The position numbers and the translations under genes were made by a program. DNA of 8,333 bases from Bacteroidota bacterium (GTDB lineage Bacteria > Bacteroidota > Bacteroidia > B-17B0 > Aurantibacillaceae): positions 1 to 8,333 of the forward strand of contig JADJDM010000026.1 in the NCBI GenBank assembly GCA_016702705.1, read 5' to 3'. How positions within the stretch are numbered: position 1 is the first letter of the stretch; every line of letters begins with the position of its first letter. The notes under the pieces were generated by a model. That model made no database searches. It saw only the letters and a program-made list of their open reading frames with translations, and was not told where the DNA came from. Positions 1 to 6,629 of this stretch are shown piece after piece.

Positions 1-1
1 T

Positions 2-184
2 GAAGAGTTTTTGATGATTGGCTAATTCAGTAAAATCAGATGTTTTGCGGTTCTTTCTATTGGTGCACAAGCTATACACATTCCTTATCATGTTACTTGG
101 CAACACGAAACTGCAAATGATCAAAGTGCTTCCATACAATACAAAGAAATTTCAAAACTGACTGACCTACTAAAAATCTTATGA
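2..184 (+). CDS. HAD-family hydrolase, C-terminal end (partial, two compensating indels)
   Basis: Only the last ~60 codons lie in the window; the gene begins to the left. The sequence reads EEFLMIG, then after an extra base near 23 NSVKSDVL, then after a missing base near 48 VLSIGAQAIHIPYHVTWQHE, and runs to TGA at 182-184. The GNS.KSD.L stretch matches the C-terminal Asp-containing motif of haloacid-dehalogenase phosphohydrolases, where it helps bind Mg2+. The A-IHIPYH-TW-HE tail is typical of a HAD subgroup often annotated simply as HAD family hydrolase. The substrate cannot be told. The two shifts cancel each other, which points to sequencing error rather than a dead gene. The next gene starts 51 bases downstream on the same strand. 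Confidence 0.72.
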
Positions 185-235
185 AATTAAAAGCGAATGA
201 AAAATTAGAACAAGTGGAAACCGTATTTATCAAAT

Positions 236-673
236 ATGGACATCTTGTTTAAAGACCTACTAAATGAATTTGAAAAGTCATCCACAATAAAGAGGGAAGA
301 ACTTCCAAAATATCGTGGAATATATGTTTTCTACGAAAATGACAGGCCAATCTATGTTGGCAGAGCAAATAATATTCGTAGCAGAATTCAATGGCACACA
401 AGAAAAAGTTCTGGAAGTGAAAGCGCTTCTTTTGCATTTAATCTTGCAAAAATGGAATTTGAAAATAATGACGAGACAACAAAGAGGAAACGAGCAGACT
501 TAATGGCGATCTCTGAATTTAGGGAGATATTTGATAAACACAAATTGAATTTATCTAACTGCAAAATAAAGTGTATTGAAATTGAGAATGATGCTTTGCA
601 GACAATGTTCGAACCATATCTCTCTATAAAGTTAGGGACTTATCCAATAAACAACACTTTTGAAAACCATTGA
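236..673 (+). CDS. GIY-YIG nuclease family protein
   Basis: A complete 145-residue protein. The nuclease core is visible: GIY at 28-30, IYVG at 39-42 in place of the second motif, the Arg-rich helix R43-ANNIRSR at 43-50, and E126 in TMFEPYL as the expected metal-binding glutamate, followed by GTYPINN at 134-140. These are the fold's catalytic elements, so it is probably an active DNA endonuclease. The family includes UvrC, homing and restriction nucleases, and the role of this stand-alone type is unknown. The ATG at 236 is the first start after an in-frame stop, and no clear ribosome-binding site precedes it. Its C-terminus looks complete. The structured repeat begins 40 bases after its stop, so the gene could be the first unit of the cassette-like block. 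Its only left neighbour is the HAD gene. Confidence 0.85.
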   Translation: MDILFKDLLNEFEKSSTIKREELPKYRGIYVFYENDRPIYVGRANNIRSRIQWHTRKSSGSESASFAFNLAKMEFENNDETTKRKRADLMAISEFREIFDKHKLNLSNCKIKCIEIENDALQTMFEPYLSIKLGTYPINNTFENH

Positions 674-713
674 GAATAGTTTCCTAAACTCTATTTCTTA
701 AATGCATCAACCA

Positions 714-904
714 CTAACAGCAGGCAATTGCGCCATGCGAGCGGACGTGCGAGGGCTTTGGCTACATTAAGGTAAAACCCGCAAGCGGGTTTTGTTTTTT
801 AGTTTTGCCGCCGCTTCAGAAATAGTTATCTTCGTTGGACTCTGGTTGCGTTTAGAAATATGGTTGTTTCATTTTTCGCACAGCGCAAGCCTGCAAACCG
901 TTAG
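714..904. repeat. attC-like structured repeat, copy 1
   Basis: The ends are inverted: CTAAC (714-718) pairs with GTTAG (900-904), GCAGGC (720-725) with GCCTGC (889-894), TTGCGC (728-733) with GCGCAA (883-888) and TGCG (736-739) with CGCA (877-880). An unpaired AA at 726-727 and a CA/CA internal loop interrupt the stem. Blocks shared with copy 2, in the same order, are 723-739, 753-764, 802-816, 825-836 and 877-891; the DNA between them differs. A long imperfect hairpin with TAAC/GTTA ends and extrahelical bases, lying between short accessory genes, resembles an integron attC recombination site. The outer boxes CACTAAC and GTTAGCA only partly match the classical RYYYAAC/GTTRRRY. A MITE-like element is the main alternative. 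Confidence 0.6.
774..800 (+). terminator. Intrinsic terminator-like hairpin inside repeat copy 1
   Basis: AAAACCCGC (774-782) and GCGGGTTTT (785-793) form a perfect 9-bp stem around a two-base AA loop. A G and then six T (795-800) follow. It lies about 100 bases after the GIY-YIG stop and is oriented to end that transcript. The stem sequence is not shared with repeat copy 2, which has a different hairpin at the same place. Confidence 0.6.
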
Positions 905-919
905 CAGTAATTGTAAGAC

Positions 920-1621
920 ATGAAAAATAAATTACAGATATTATTTCATCTGACTGTTTTATCCTTATTGGTAGGGTGCGCGCCTGACAATTCATTACAA
1001 AACTACAACCTTACGCAAAATGAGAAAAAGATATGTGATACCTTACAAATTGACTCAACTATAGTTCATCAGATTAGAATATATAACTCAAGTGTTATCG
1101 AACCCTTTCATTATTCTTTCTCAACAATCATAGACCAATTAGGTGAAAGGGAAACTGACCCTATGTACTATCCAGGACTTCGTTTCACAGAAGAACACAA
1201 AAAGTCAGACGACTTAATATTAAAACTTAAGGACTCTTTCATTGACAAAGGTTACACAATCTTCTTATTACGCAATAACTTTAACATTGATAACGCAGCT
1301 GACGACATTGGAGTTCTTAAGACAACTAATAAATACACTATTCTAAAACAAATTGGAACTGACGGACTGAATTGGAATATCTCGAATGATAGCGTAATTG
1401 CTATTATTAAACAATACGACAAAAAATACGCCTTGGAACTAATTGGAGCAAGAGGCGACGGTTGCGAATTCATTATACATAACGAACCGAAAGACTGGAC
1501 TGAATTAGCAGGAGAACTTAACAAAACTTGCCCAGACTTTGTTGAACAAGGCTGGGGTAAAATTGAAGACCTTGCAAATGAAATGAAAAAGACAAAAAGA
1601 ATTTCCTTTTGGTGGGACTAA
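920..1621 (+). CDS. DUF4253-domain lipoprotein
   Basis: A complete 233-residue protein. Residues 1-20 are a lipoprotein signal: Lys at 2 and 4, a hydrophobic stretch, then the lipobox LVGC with the modified cysteine at C20. The mature protein should therefore be lipid-anchored in the cell envelope. The C-terminal half matches DUF4253: IIKQYDKKY near 162-170, ALELIGARGDG, then CPDFVEQGWG near 204-213, and the closing FWWD (230-233), which is typical of the domain. No function is established for DUF4253. It starts 15 bases after repeat copy 1 and stops 11 bases before copy 2, a very tight fit between the repeats that supports a one-gene cassette. No promoter is obvious in the short leader, so transcription may start inside copy 1. 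Confidence 0.75.
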   Translation: MKNKLQILFHLTVLSLLVGCAPDNSLQNYNLTQNEKKICDTLQIDSTIVHQIRIYNSSVIEPFHYSFSTIIDQLGERETDPMYYPGLRFTEEHKKSDDLILKLKDSFIDKGYTIFLLRNNFNIDNAADDIGVLKTTNKYTILKQIGTDGLNWNISNDSVIAIIKQYDKKYALELIGARGDGCEFIIHNEPKDWTELAGELNKTCPDFVEQGWGKIEDLANEMKKTKRISFWWD

Positions 1622-1632
1622 AACAACAACTG

Positions 1633-1816
1633 CTAACAACGGGCAATTGCGCCATGCGGGTTTTGAGGTAGGGCTTTGGCTAAATAAAGGCTTGCGCTAA
1701 AGCGCATATTTTTTGTTTTGCCGCCGCTTTAGAATTGTTATCTTCGTTTAAACATTTGTGGGTTTAAAACCTGTTCGGCTTCGGTAGCCGCACAGCGCAA
1801 GCCCGCAGCACGTTAC
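1633..1816. repeat. attC-like structured repeat, copy 2
   Basis: It has the same architecture as copy 1. TAAC (1634-1637) pairs with GTTA (1812-1815), CGGGC (1640-1644) with GCCCG (1801-1805), TTGCGC (1647-1652) with GCGCAA (1795-1800) and TGCG (1655-1658) with CGCA (1789-1792). The unpaired AA (1645-1646) and the CA/CA internal loop are both kept. Where copy 1 has an A-T pair in the GCAGGC arm, copy 2 has G-C, changed on both sides. The shared blocks lie at 1642-1658, 1671-1682, 1715-1729, 1737-1748 and 1789-1803. A further 5-bp hairpin, CGGCT/AGCCG (1776-1790), is present only in this copy. Confidence 0.6.
1693..1714 (+). terminator. Short intrinsic terminator-like hairpin inside repeat copy 2
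   Basis: TGCGCT (1693-1698) pairs with AGCGCA (1701-1706), followed by TA and a run of six T (1709-1714). It occupies the same position between the GGGCTTTGGCTA and GTTTTGCCGCC blocks as the 9-bp hairpin of copy 1, but the stem sequence is unrelated. The stem is short, so termination would be weaker. It lies 72 bases after the lipoprotein stop. Confidence 0.45.
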
Positions 1817-1848
1817 CACGGATAGGTAGCGGACGAGATATACCGACC

Positions 1849-2124
1849 TTAATAATGTTTAATAATATAACTCAGGCCAAATATTATCAAAGTTACGGGC
1901 ACGACAATTAGCAACGAATAGACAAAATCAATTCCTATCGCCAAAATAAAATTTTTCTCGACAAAAAAACTCAAAATAATAATTGCGACAATCGACGCTA
2001 TTGGGTAACTAATGAGGTTAACGAACAAAACGCGACTTATACTGCCTTTAAACTTCGTAAATGCAAAGGACAAAATTACTGACAACAATAAAACTCCTAA
2101 AACTATTTTATCAACATCCATCAT
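1849..2124 (-). CDS. Small three-helix membrane protein, unknown family
   Basis: I do not recognise this protein. From the double ATG at 2124/2121 it reads MMDVDKIVLGVLLL and ends IIKHY, about 91 residues. Three hydrophobic segments are visible: IVLGVLLLSVILSFAF near the start, then VNLISYPIASIVAIIILSFF, then a long FVYSLLIVVPVTLIIFGLSYI. It is almost entirely an inner-membrane protein. A start at 2169 would add 15 residues, but these are dominated by Tyr and Leu from AT-rich DNA and look non-coding. It lies opposite to its neighbours, between repeat copy 2 and the half-site at 2305, so its orientation is inverted within the presumed cassette. Nothing in the sequence shows a function. Confidence 0.55.
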   Translation of the reverse strand: MMDVDKIVLGVLLLSVILSFAFTKFKGSISRVLFVNLISYPIASIVAIIILSFFVEKNFILAIGIDFVYSLLIVVPVTLIIFGLSYIIKHY

Positions 2125-2130
2125 CGAATA

Positions 2131-2138
2131 CAAATATA
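2131..2138 (-). promoter_or_regulatory. Possible Bacteroidota -7 box for the membrane-protein gene
   Basis: On the minus strand the sequence is TATATTTG, an exact match to the Bacteroidota -7 consensus TAnnTTTG. It ends six bases before the ATG at 2124, so a transcript would be nearly leaderless. No good -33 TTG is seen at the usual distance, and in DNA this AT-rich the match may be chance. Confidence 0.25.
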
Positions 2139-2304
2139 GATAATTATACTTGAAAAGTAAGGCGTACACTTAAGCAAGATGTTAGCTGTGTAACCCCTAA
2201 GACTTAGTAGCAGAACCTACTGGCAAGCGGACGGACGTTGTAACAGAAACTTTTGTATCTTTAAATAACCTTTTGTCGGTGTAGACAGTTGAGTTTTCAA
2301 AACC

Positions 2305-2333
2305 CGCCCATCTCAGAACTGCAAAACGTTAAC
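2305..2333 (+). repeat. Degenerate right-arm half-site of the attC-like repeat
   Basis: Aligned without gaps to the right arm of copy 1 (877-905), 22 of 29 bases agree by eye, including CTGCAAA (2319-2325) and the closing CGTTA (2327-2331). It ends 18 bases before the acetyltransferase start, much as copy 1 ends 15 bases before the lipoprotein start. A matching left arm with TAAC is not convincing in 2180-2250; TAAC occurs at 2191-2194 and 2241-2244, but the flanks do not pair. The rest of 2170-2351 shows no gene. Confidence 0.3.
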
Positions 2334-2351
2334 CTTTAAAATAACCTATCA

Positions 2352-2630
2352 ATGGAAATAAAACACAACGATAACGGAGAAAAAGGAGCCTTTTACATTG
2401 AAGTAAATGGCAAGTCGGTTGCCGAAATGACTTATGTATGGGCAGGAACTGATAGAATTATTATTGACCACACTGGAGTAGGGGAAATACTTAAAGGCAA
2501 AGGTGCAGGTAAATTAATGCTGGCTGAGGCGGTTAAGTTTGCAAGAAGTAAAGGAATTAAAATTGTTCCCTTATGTCCTTTTGCAAAAAGTGTATTTGAT
2601 AAAACTCCTGAGTATAACGATGTATTATAA
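2352..2630 (+). CDS. yjdJ: GNAT-like N-acetyltransferase, YjdJ type
   Basis: A complete 92-residue protein of the small acetyltransferase family related to E. coli YjdJ, a short GNAT fold. Visible features are DHTGVGEILKGKGAGK near 39-54, which holds the G-K-G-x-G-K pyrophosphate loop for acetyl-CoA, and CPFAKSVFDKTPEY at 75-88, the family's hallmark with a conserved Cys-Pro-Phe. Such proteins bind acetyl-CoA, but their physiological acceptor is unknown. The 4Fe-4S gene follows after 14 bases on the same strand, so the two are probably co-transcribed. The same pairing is known for yjdJ and yjdI in E. coli. The ATG is chosen because the family has no N-terminal extension and the upstream DNA belongs to the half-site. 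Confidence 0.87.
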   Translation: MEIKHNDNGEKGAFYIEVNGKSVAEMTYVWAGTDRIIIDHTGVGEILKGKGAGKLMLAEAVKFARSKGIKIVPLCPFAKSVFDKTPEYNDVL

Positions 2631-2644
2631 TTAAAAATAAAATT

Positions 2645-2863
2645 ATGGACTTAGCTAATTTAAAAAAGGAATACACAAACGGGGAAGTAACTGTTGTGTG
2701 GCAATCATCTAAATGCTCTCACTCTGCAAACTGCGTTAAAAATTTATCCAAGGTATTTAAACCAAAAGAACAACCTTGGGTGCAAATGGAAAACGCTAGC
2801 AGTAAAGAAATTATGGAAACAGTTAGTAAATGCCCATCTGGAGCGCTTAGTATTAAATCTTAA
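2645..2863 (+). CDS. yjdI: Divergent 4Fe-4S mono-cluster protein, YjdI type
   Basis: A complete 72-residue protein matching the divergent mono-cluster ferredoxin family (Fer4_19, YjdI). Candidate cluster ligands are C24 and C30 in SSKCSHSANC and C63 in KCPSGAL; the conserved H26 lies between the first two. Only three cysteines are present, so a fourth ligand, if there is one, must be something else; this is inference. VFKPKEQPWV at 38-46 is another family signature. Its partner is presumably the YjdJ-like acetyltransferase just upstream. It ends 15 bases before the stop of the convergent TraB-family gene, with no hairpin in the gap. Confidence 0.87.
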   Translation: MDLANLKKEYTNGEVTVVWQSSKCSHSANCVKNLSKVFKPKEQPWVQMENASSKEIMETVSKCPSGALSIKS

Positions 2864-2878
2864 TAGTAAGACCCACTA

Positions 2879-3184
2879 CTAAACCCTTTTTCTTCCAGTC
2901 ATTCTAATAGATTGTAGCATTTCATCTATAAGTTCTTTTTCCTTATCACCTTTTTCTATTTCTTTACGTTCGGTTCCAATGTTTTCGGCTGTAATTACTT
3001 TTTTCTCATCTATTGGAAGTAAGCCTGTAACATAAATAGAGTAATTATTATCATCTTTAAATTTAGCTTTGTAAAAATAAGCATAACCACTATTGTTTTT
3101 AATGCTTATTTTTTTTCGTTCCATAAAAACAATAGTGTCTTCTTTCACGTCCATTTCATGTTTCGAATAATAAGGCATAAGCAA
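2879..3184 (-). CDS. Extreme C-terminus of the TraB-family protein after a frameshift
   Basis: This frame overlaps the end of the 486-residue segment and carries the real end of the protein. It reads LMPYYSKHEMDVKEDTIVF, GYAYFYKAKFKDDNNYSIYV and, near the end, KELIDEMLQSIRMTGRKRV before TAG at 2879-2881. As a free-standing gene it would start inside the preceding segment with no leader, which is why I treat it as a continuation. The alternating beta-like pattern suggests a small terminal domain. It converges on the YjdI gene, with 15 bases between stops. Confidence 0.5.
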   Translation of the reverse strand: MLMPYYSKHEMDVKEDTIVFMERKKISIKNNSGYAYFYKAKFKDDNNYSIYVTGLLPIDEKKVITAENIGTERKEIEKGDKEKELIDEMLQSIRMTGRKRV

Positions 3185-6100
3185 AATCTTTTTGGTTTAA
3201 ATGTTTTTTTAGTAAACAAACTTTCTTTTCATACTTCACCAAACGTTTGTACCAGTATGTTCTCGACTCGTTTGATTCGGCCAATGAATTTAAAACTGAA
3301 TCAGGGAAAGTATAGTTCTCACTTAATAAATAAGAAATAAGCGTTGCTTTAGTACGACTATTGTTTATTCTAGTCATTTTATCAAGCAATTGTTTCGCTA
3401 TGTTTTCGTCTTTAAACGGATGAATTAACATACATAAAGCATATAAATCAGGATTACCAAAGTACTTTTGGCTTTGTTCGTTGGCAGATATAAATACATC
3501 TTTTTCTGCCGGTTCCTTTTTACTGTCTTCATACATTCCATTATCAACATAACGACTGTAGTTGGTCTCTTCTTTATCCGCACTAAATTGTCGTTTTAAC
3601 TCATCTTTACACTCTTTGTATAAAAATGGTTTGTATGATGCGTAAACATCTTTGTCAATTATTTTTTCTGAAACGGCAACTGCTAATAATTTGTGTATGG
3701 CGTTTTTATATTCTGAATACCTTGTTAAATCAAGTAATCGTGGAAATAAATGTTTAGTTAATTGTAAGGAGTCAAAATATGGATAAAGGATATCCATTGC
3801 GCCTTCTTTGTCGTAAAGCGGTGGAGTATCATTTATAAGCAAGTCCAATAAACTTTTTGTTGAGGCTTCCGTTTTTAATCCGGCTAAGGTTTGCAATATA
3901 ACCAATTGTATGTCGGTTGAATCGGTGTATGTTTCAAATAATTTTTTTAGGTCATCGCTAATTTCTTTTCGTTTGCTTAATCCTAATTCTCTAATAATGT
4001 TAGCTTTTGCACTTAAGCTTAATTCATGAAATTCGGGAGCTTTAATGTTTCTTAAAATAATAGTATCATCCTTTGCTAAAAAGTCTACGTCTCTATTTTC
4101 TATTGCTTCCTTTGCACTTAAGCTAGTTGCTTTATCTTTACTATAAAGGTCTTTAAAAAACACATTTGCTTTCGATTCAAAAATTCCACTACCAATGGCG
4201 GTATCGCTTGGTGTAAATGAACGAAAAAATTCAGAAGTAAATTTCCCGTGTTGTCGTGTGCTATCTGTATTTGCTCTTAAAATATAAATCAATTCGTTTT
4301 TTAAAATCACACGCATGTTAATTAATTGATTCGTATTCGTATCTGTATAAGTATAATATGCTTCATGATAATCTTTGGTTTTACTTAGTTTTTGTTTTTT
4401 CAAAAACAAATCATTTCCGTTACCATATTTTCTTGCTCTTCTAACCCAAAACGTATCCACACTTTCAGCATTGCTATATTTTGGAAACCAATTGGCTTCT
4501 ACCATTACACATTCATTGCTCTCTACTGCTTGAAAATAATGAGTTCTAGAGAAGTAATAATTTTTCGCTTCTGGTTCTTTTTTGTTTGGTTTTGGTTTAG
4601 GAGCTTCATACGGCATTAAAACTTCTTCTCATTGTTTGCTAATTTTAAAGTGTTTACGTTAAAGTAGAGTACTATCCGTGTATTTTTCAAATTCTGAGTA
4701 TAAGTAGGATTGTTTAATGAAAGCGAATTAAAAACTTTTCTGAGTTTTATCTTTGGCATTAGTAAGCATCATGTAGTAATATGGTTGTGCCGTTACAATT
4801 TTCCATAAAACTCATTCTTACCATAGCTTGCTGTAAAAGAAGAAAGCATTTTGTCCTTAGTTAAAACTAGTTTTTTAGAAACTAATTTCATGTCTTGCTC
4901 CTTACAAAAATTTTCGGCCAATACATTTAACTCAAATGTATCTTCTTCTAAATATTTAAAATCTAAATAAACCGAGCGTAAAAAAGCATATTGTTTATTG
5001 TTTTCATCTAAGCCCAAAGCTATGTAATTGGCAAAAGTCCGATAGCCTAAATCTTTTGCTGTTTGCATTTTGTAAGTGCTTTGGCATGTAAACAGAGGCG
5101 CCAATAGTATTAAAAAATTATGTTTGCCACAAAAGTTTTACTTCTTTGGTCGTTAATTTTAAGTGAATTTAAAAAAACGCTGTGCTTCAGCACCTTTAGC
5201 GTATTCTGCATTTCCATTTACCTTAGCAATAATAAGTTGTGTAGGTGAGAAAATGATTTTATAATACTGTTGATCACCGCGTTTTGTGGTATTTTCTATT
5301 AGATATCCAGTTAAATCGTTGCTTGTTGTAAAAAGAAGTTTTCTTATTTATTTTACGGTATGATTTCAAACAATAAAATCCATTTTTTGGCGTAATCACT
5401 TGGTTTTGACCAAGCAAAGCACTGTAGTTTTGAAACGGTCATTATCATATAAAAACATCCATTCACCACTATCGGGATAAAAATAGTATTTGTAAGATTT
5501 GTTCTTGCTATTTCATGCATTTTACCTGGCACTTCAACGCTAAACAAACTATCTGGTCGCTGTAAGTTGAAACTGCAACAGGAAATTTATTTTTCTCCAC
5601 TTCTTCTTTATACTTGCTTTCTAGTTCACTGTTTAAAAATATCGGTCGTACTTTATACCCAAGTTTAATTAGCATATTAATTACACCTTTATCTCGGTAA
5701 ATGAGCAGCTCCAACACCAGTAAACAATCTTTTTTGTTTCGTAATGCTATCCATGCCTTTCACCATAATTTCATTGCAATTTCGAGCATATATTTATTAT
5801 AGTTTTAGATGGATAAAATACTTAGCAATCGAATCCATAAAGTCCAAATCACCTTTGCGATGAGCATCTTCAACAATATCAGAATAAGTCATTCCTTTTA
5901 AAATCTTACTCTTTTTGCTCCATGATATTTGATCTTCCTCATTTTCATCAATGCTTTCACTTGCTTTATCAACAAGCATTTGAGAAATGTTTATAGTTTT
6001 CTAAACTTGCAATTTCTTTTCCGTATTTGCGACCGCTTTTGCATGATGACAAATCTAAATACGTGGTCTCTTCAAAATTATCTTGTCCTTCTCTTTTTCT

Positions 6101-6514
6101 GTAAAGCAAATTATTTACAATTTGAGGGTAGTATTTTAAAACACCTTTTAAATCTTTATTTTCAGAATATTAAGTTAAAGCCATTCTTATAAAACGAACT
6201 CGCATTTTGCGGAAGATTTTTAGAAATACTCATTTCATTTTGAGGTTCATCGTATAATTCCTTCATCCAGTTTTCAGGATTGCTTCTAAAGCAACTACAT
6301 CCACATTTTTATTGCAATAAAAAACGATCCTTAAATGAAATGCAACTTTATTGCTAACATGCATAGTTCCATACAAGACTTCAGGCTGCTTAAAACCATT
6401 GCCTGATATTTCCCAAAATAAGGAAACTAGTATTTTTTTTTTTGTGCTGAAAGTATAAATGAGGTGCATACCAAAAACAAAGTATGGCACTAGTTGATAA
6501 CGAAATTTGAACAT
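2879..6514 (-). CDS. Very large TraB/GumN-domain protein (~1,200 residues), frameshifted in this sequence
   Basis: Conceptual joining of successive minus-strand frames gives one continuous protein. The N-terminal part has SLFWEISGNG, YGTMHVSNKVAFHL and NVDVVALE. GTMH (6359-6370) and GAAH in FTGVGAAHL (5701-5712) are the two GxxH motifs of the TraB/GumN/Tiki superfamily, where the histidines are thought to bind metal. The segment just after GAAH, KGVINMLIKLGYKVRPIF, also fits. A long region of unknown type follows, then a helical, HEAT-like region. The start is uncertain: the ATG at 6514 precedes a hydrophobic stretch that could be an export signal, and an 11-base T run at 6433-6443 (an A run on the coding strand) may hide a shift there. 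At least eight frame changes fall in 4617-6514, one near 3190. The 115 bases to the right hold no clear promoter. Confidence 0.65.
3156..4616 (-). CDS. C-terminal half of the TraB-family protein, long intact segment
   Basis: 486 residues read without interruption, about 40% of the large gene. The ATG at 4616 is not a real start: adding one base to the A run at 4618-4621 joins it to the upstream frame through LANNEKKF, then MPYEAPK. Residues ~1-150 are rich in Tyr and charged residues. From ~165 to ~300 there are repeated amphipathic helices such as KATSLSAKEAIENRD, LSAKANIIRELG and IQLVILQTLAGL, the pattern of HEAT-like repeats, which usually form protein-binding scaffolds. That assignment is by pattern only. 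A one-base surplus or two-base deficit near 3190-3200 sends the frame into a false stop at 3156. Confidence 0.6.
   Translation of the reverse strand: MPYEAPKPKPNKKEPEAKNYYFSRTHYFQAVESNECVMVEANWFPKYSNAESVDTFWVRRARKYGNGNDLFLKKQKLSKTKDYHEAYYTYTDTNTNQLINMRVILKNELIYILRANTDSTRQHGKFTSEFFRSFTPSDTAIGSGIFESKANVFFKDLYSKDKATSLSAKEAIENRDVDFLAKDDTIILRNIKAPEFHELSLSAKANIIRELGLSKRKEISDDLKKLFETYTDSTDIQLVILQTLAGLKTEASTKSLLDLLINDTPPLYDKEGAMDILYPYFDSLQLTKHLFPRLLDLTRYSEYKNAIHKLLAVAVSEKIIDKDVYASYKPFLYKECKDELKRQFSADKEETNYSRYVDNGMYEDSKKEPAEKDVFISANEQSQKYFGNPDLYALCMLIHPFKDENIAKQLLDKMTRINNSRTKATLISYLLSENYTFPDSVLNSLAESNESRTYWYKRLVKYEKKVCLLKKHLNQKDFAYALLFET
4793..5104 (-). CDS. Central segment of the TraB-family protein (readable fragment)
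   Basis: This is the longest clean stretch between the TraB domain and the C-terminal half of the large gene. It includes TYKMQTAKDLGYRTFANYIA, LRSVYLDFKYLEEDTFELNVL and KMLSSFTASYGKNEFYGK. Just past its apparent stop the frame shifts and continues as VTAQPYYYMML, so the stop is not the true end. I do not recognise a named domain. The mix of beta-strand-like and helical patterns suggests a folded domain repeated in the C-terminal half, where FTSEFFRSF resembles EKFFNSL further upstream. Confidence 0.5.
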   Translation of the reverse strand: MAPLFTCQSTYKMQTAKDLGYRTFANYIALGLDENNKQYAFLRSVYLDFKYLEEDTFELNVLAENFCKEQDMKLVSKKLVLTKDKMLSSFTASYGKNEFYGKL

Positions 6515-6629
6515 AAAAATGTTTTTAAAATTGTATTGTAAGAGAAGAGTTATTCTTTGAATCGTGCCATTTTGTTAGGTAAAATTGAAGGATTATAACT
6601 TAAAGATCCTAAAGTTACATCCTAATTTG

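Noticed and set aside
1..30. The first bases resemble the start of a 16S rRNA gene (AGAGTTT.GAT..TGGCT..TCAG).
   Set aside because: What follows is not rRNA; it reads as the HAD C-terminus after one extra base, so the likeness is chance.
1776..1790. Hairpin CGGCT/AGCCG as a separate terminator.
   Set aside because: No T-run follows and copy 1 lacks it; kept only as a detail of repeat copy 2.
714..1816. CRISPR array or simple direct repeat.
   Set aside because: There are only two long copies, with a gene between them and internal variable regions; spacing and unit length do not fit CRISPR.
2238..2263. Possible promoter TTG...TATCTTTA before yjdJ.
   Set aside because: The spacing is only 15 bases and the last base of the -7 box is wrong; too weak to call.
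2694..2882. Alternative frame across yjdI.
   Set aside because: It overlaps a clear Fer4_19 protein in another frame and has no family features.
4392..4619. Plus-strand frame with aromatic-rich protein.
   Set aside because: It lies wholly opposite the clean 486-residue minus-strand segment and has a Phe/Trp-rich composition typical of an antisense shadow.
5929..6192. Plus-strand frame of 87 codons.
   Set aside because: The opposite strand carries recognisable TraB-family sequence (KILKGMTYSDIVEDAHRKGD and flanks); this is its shadow.
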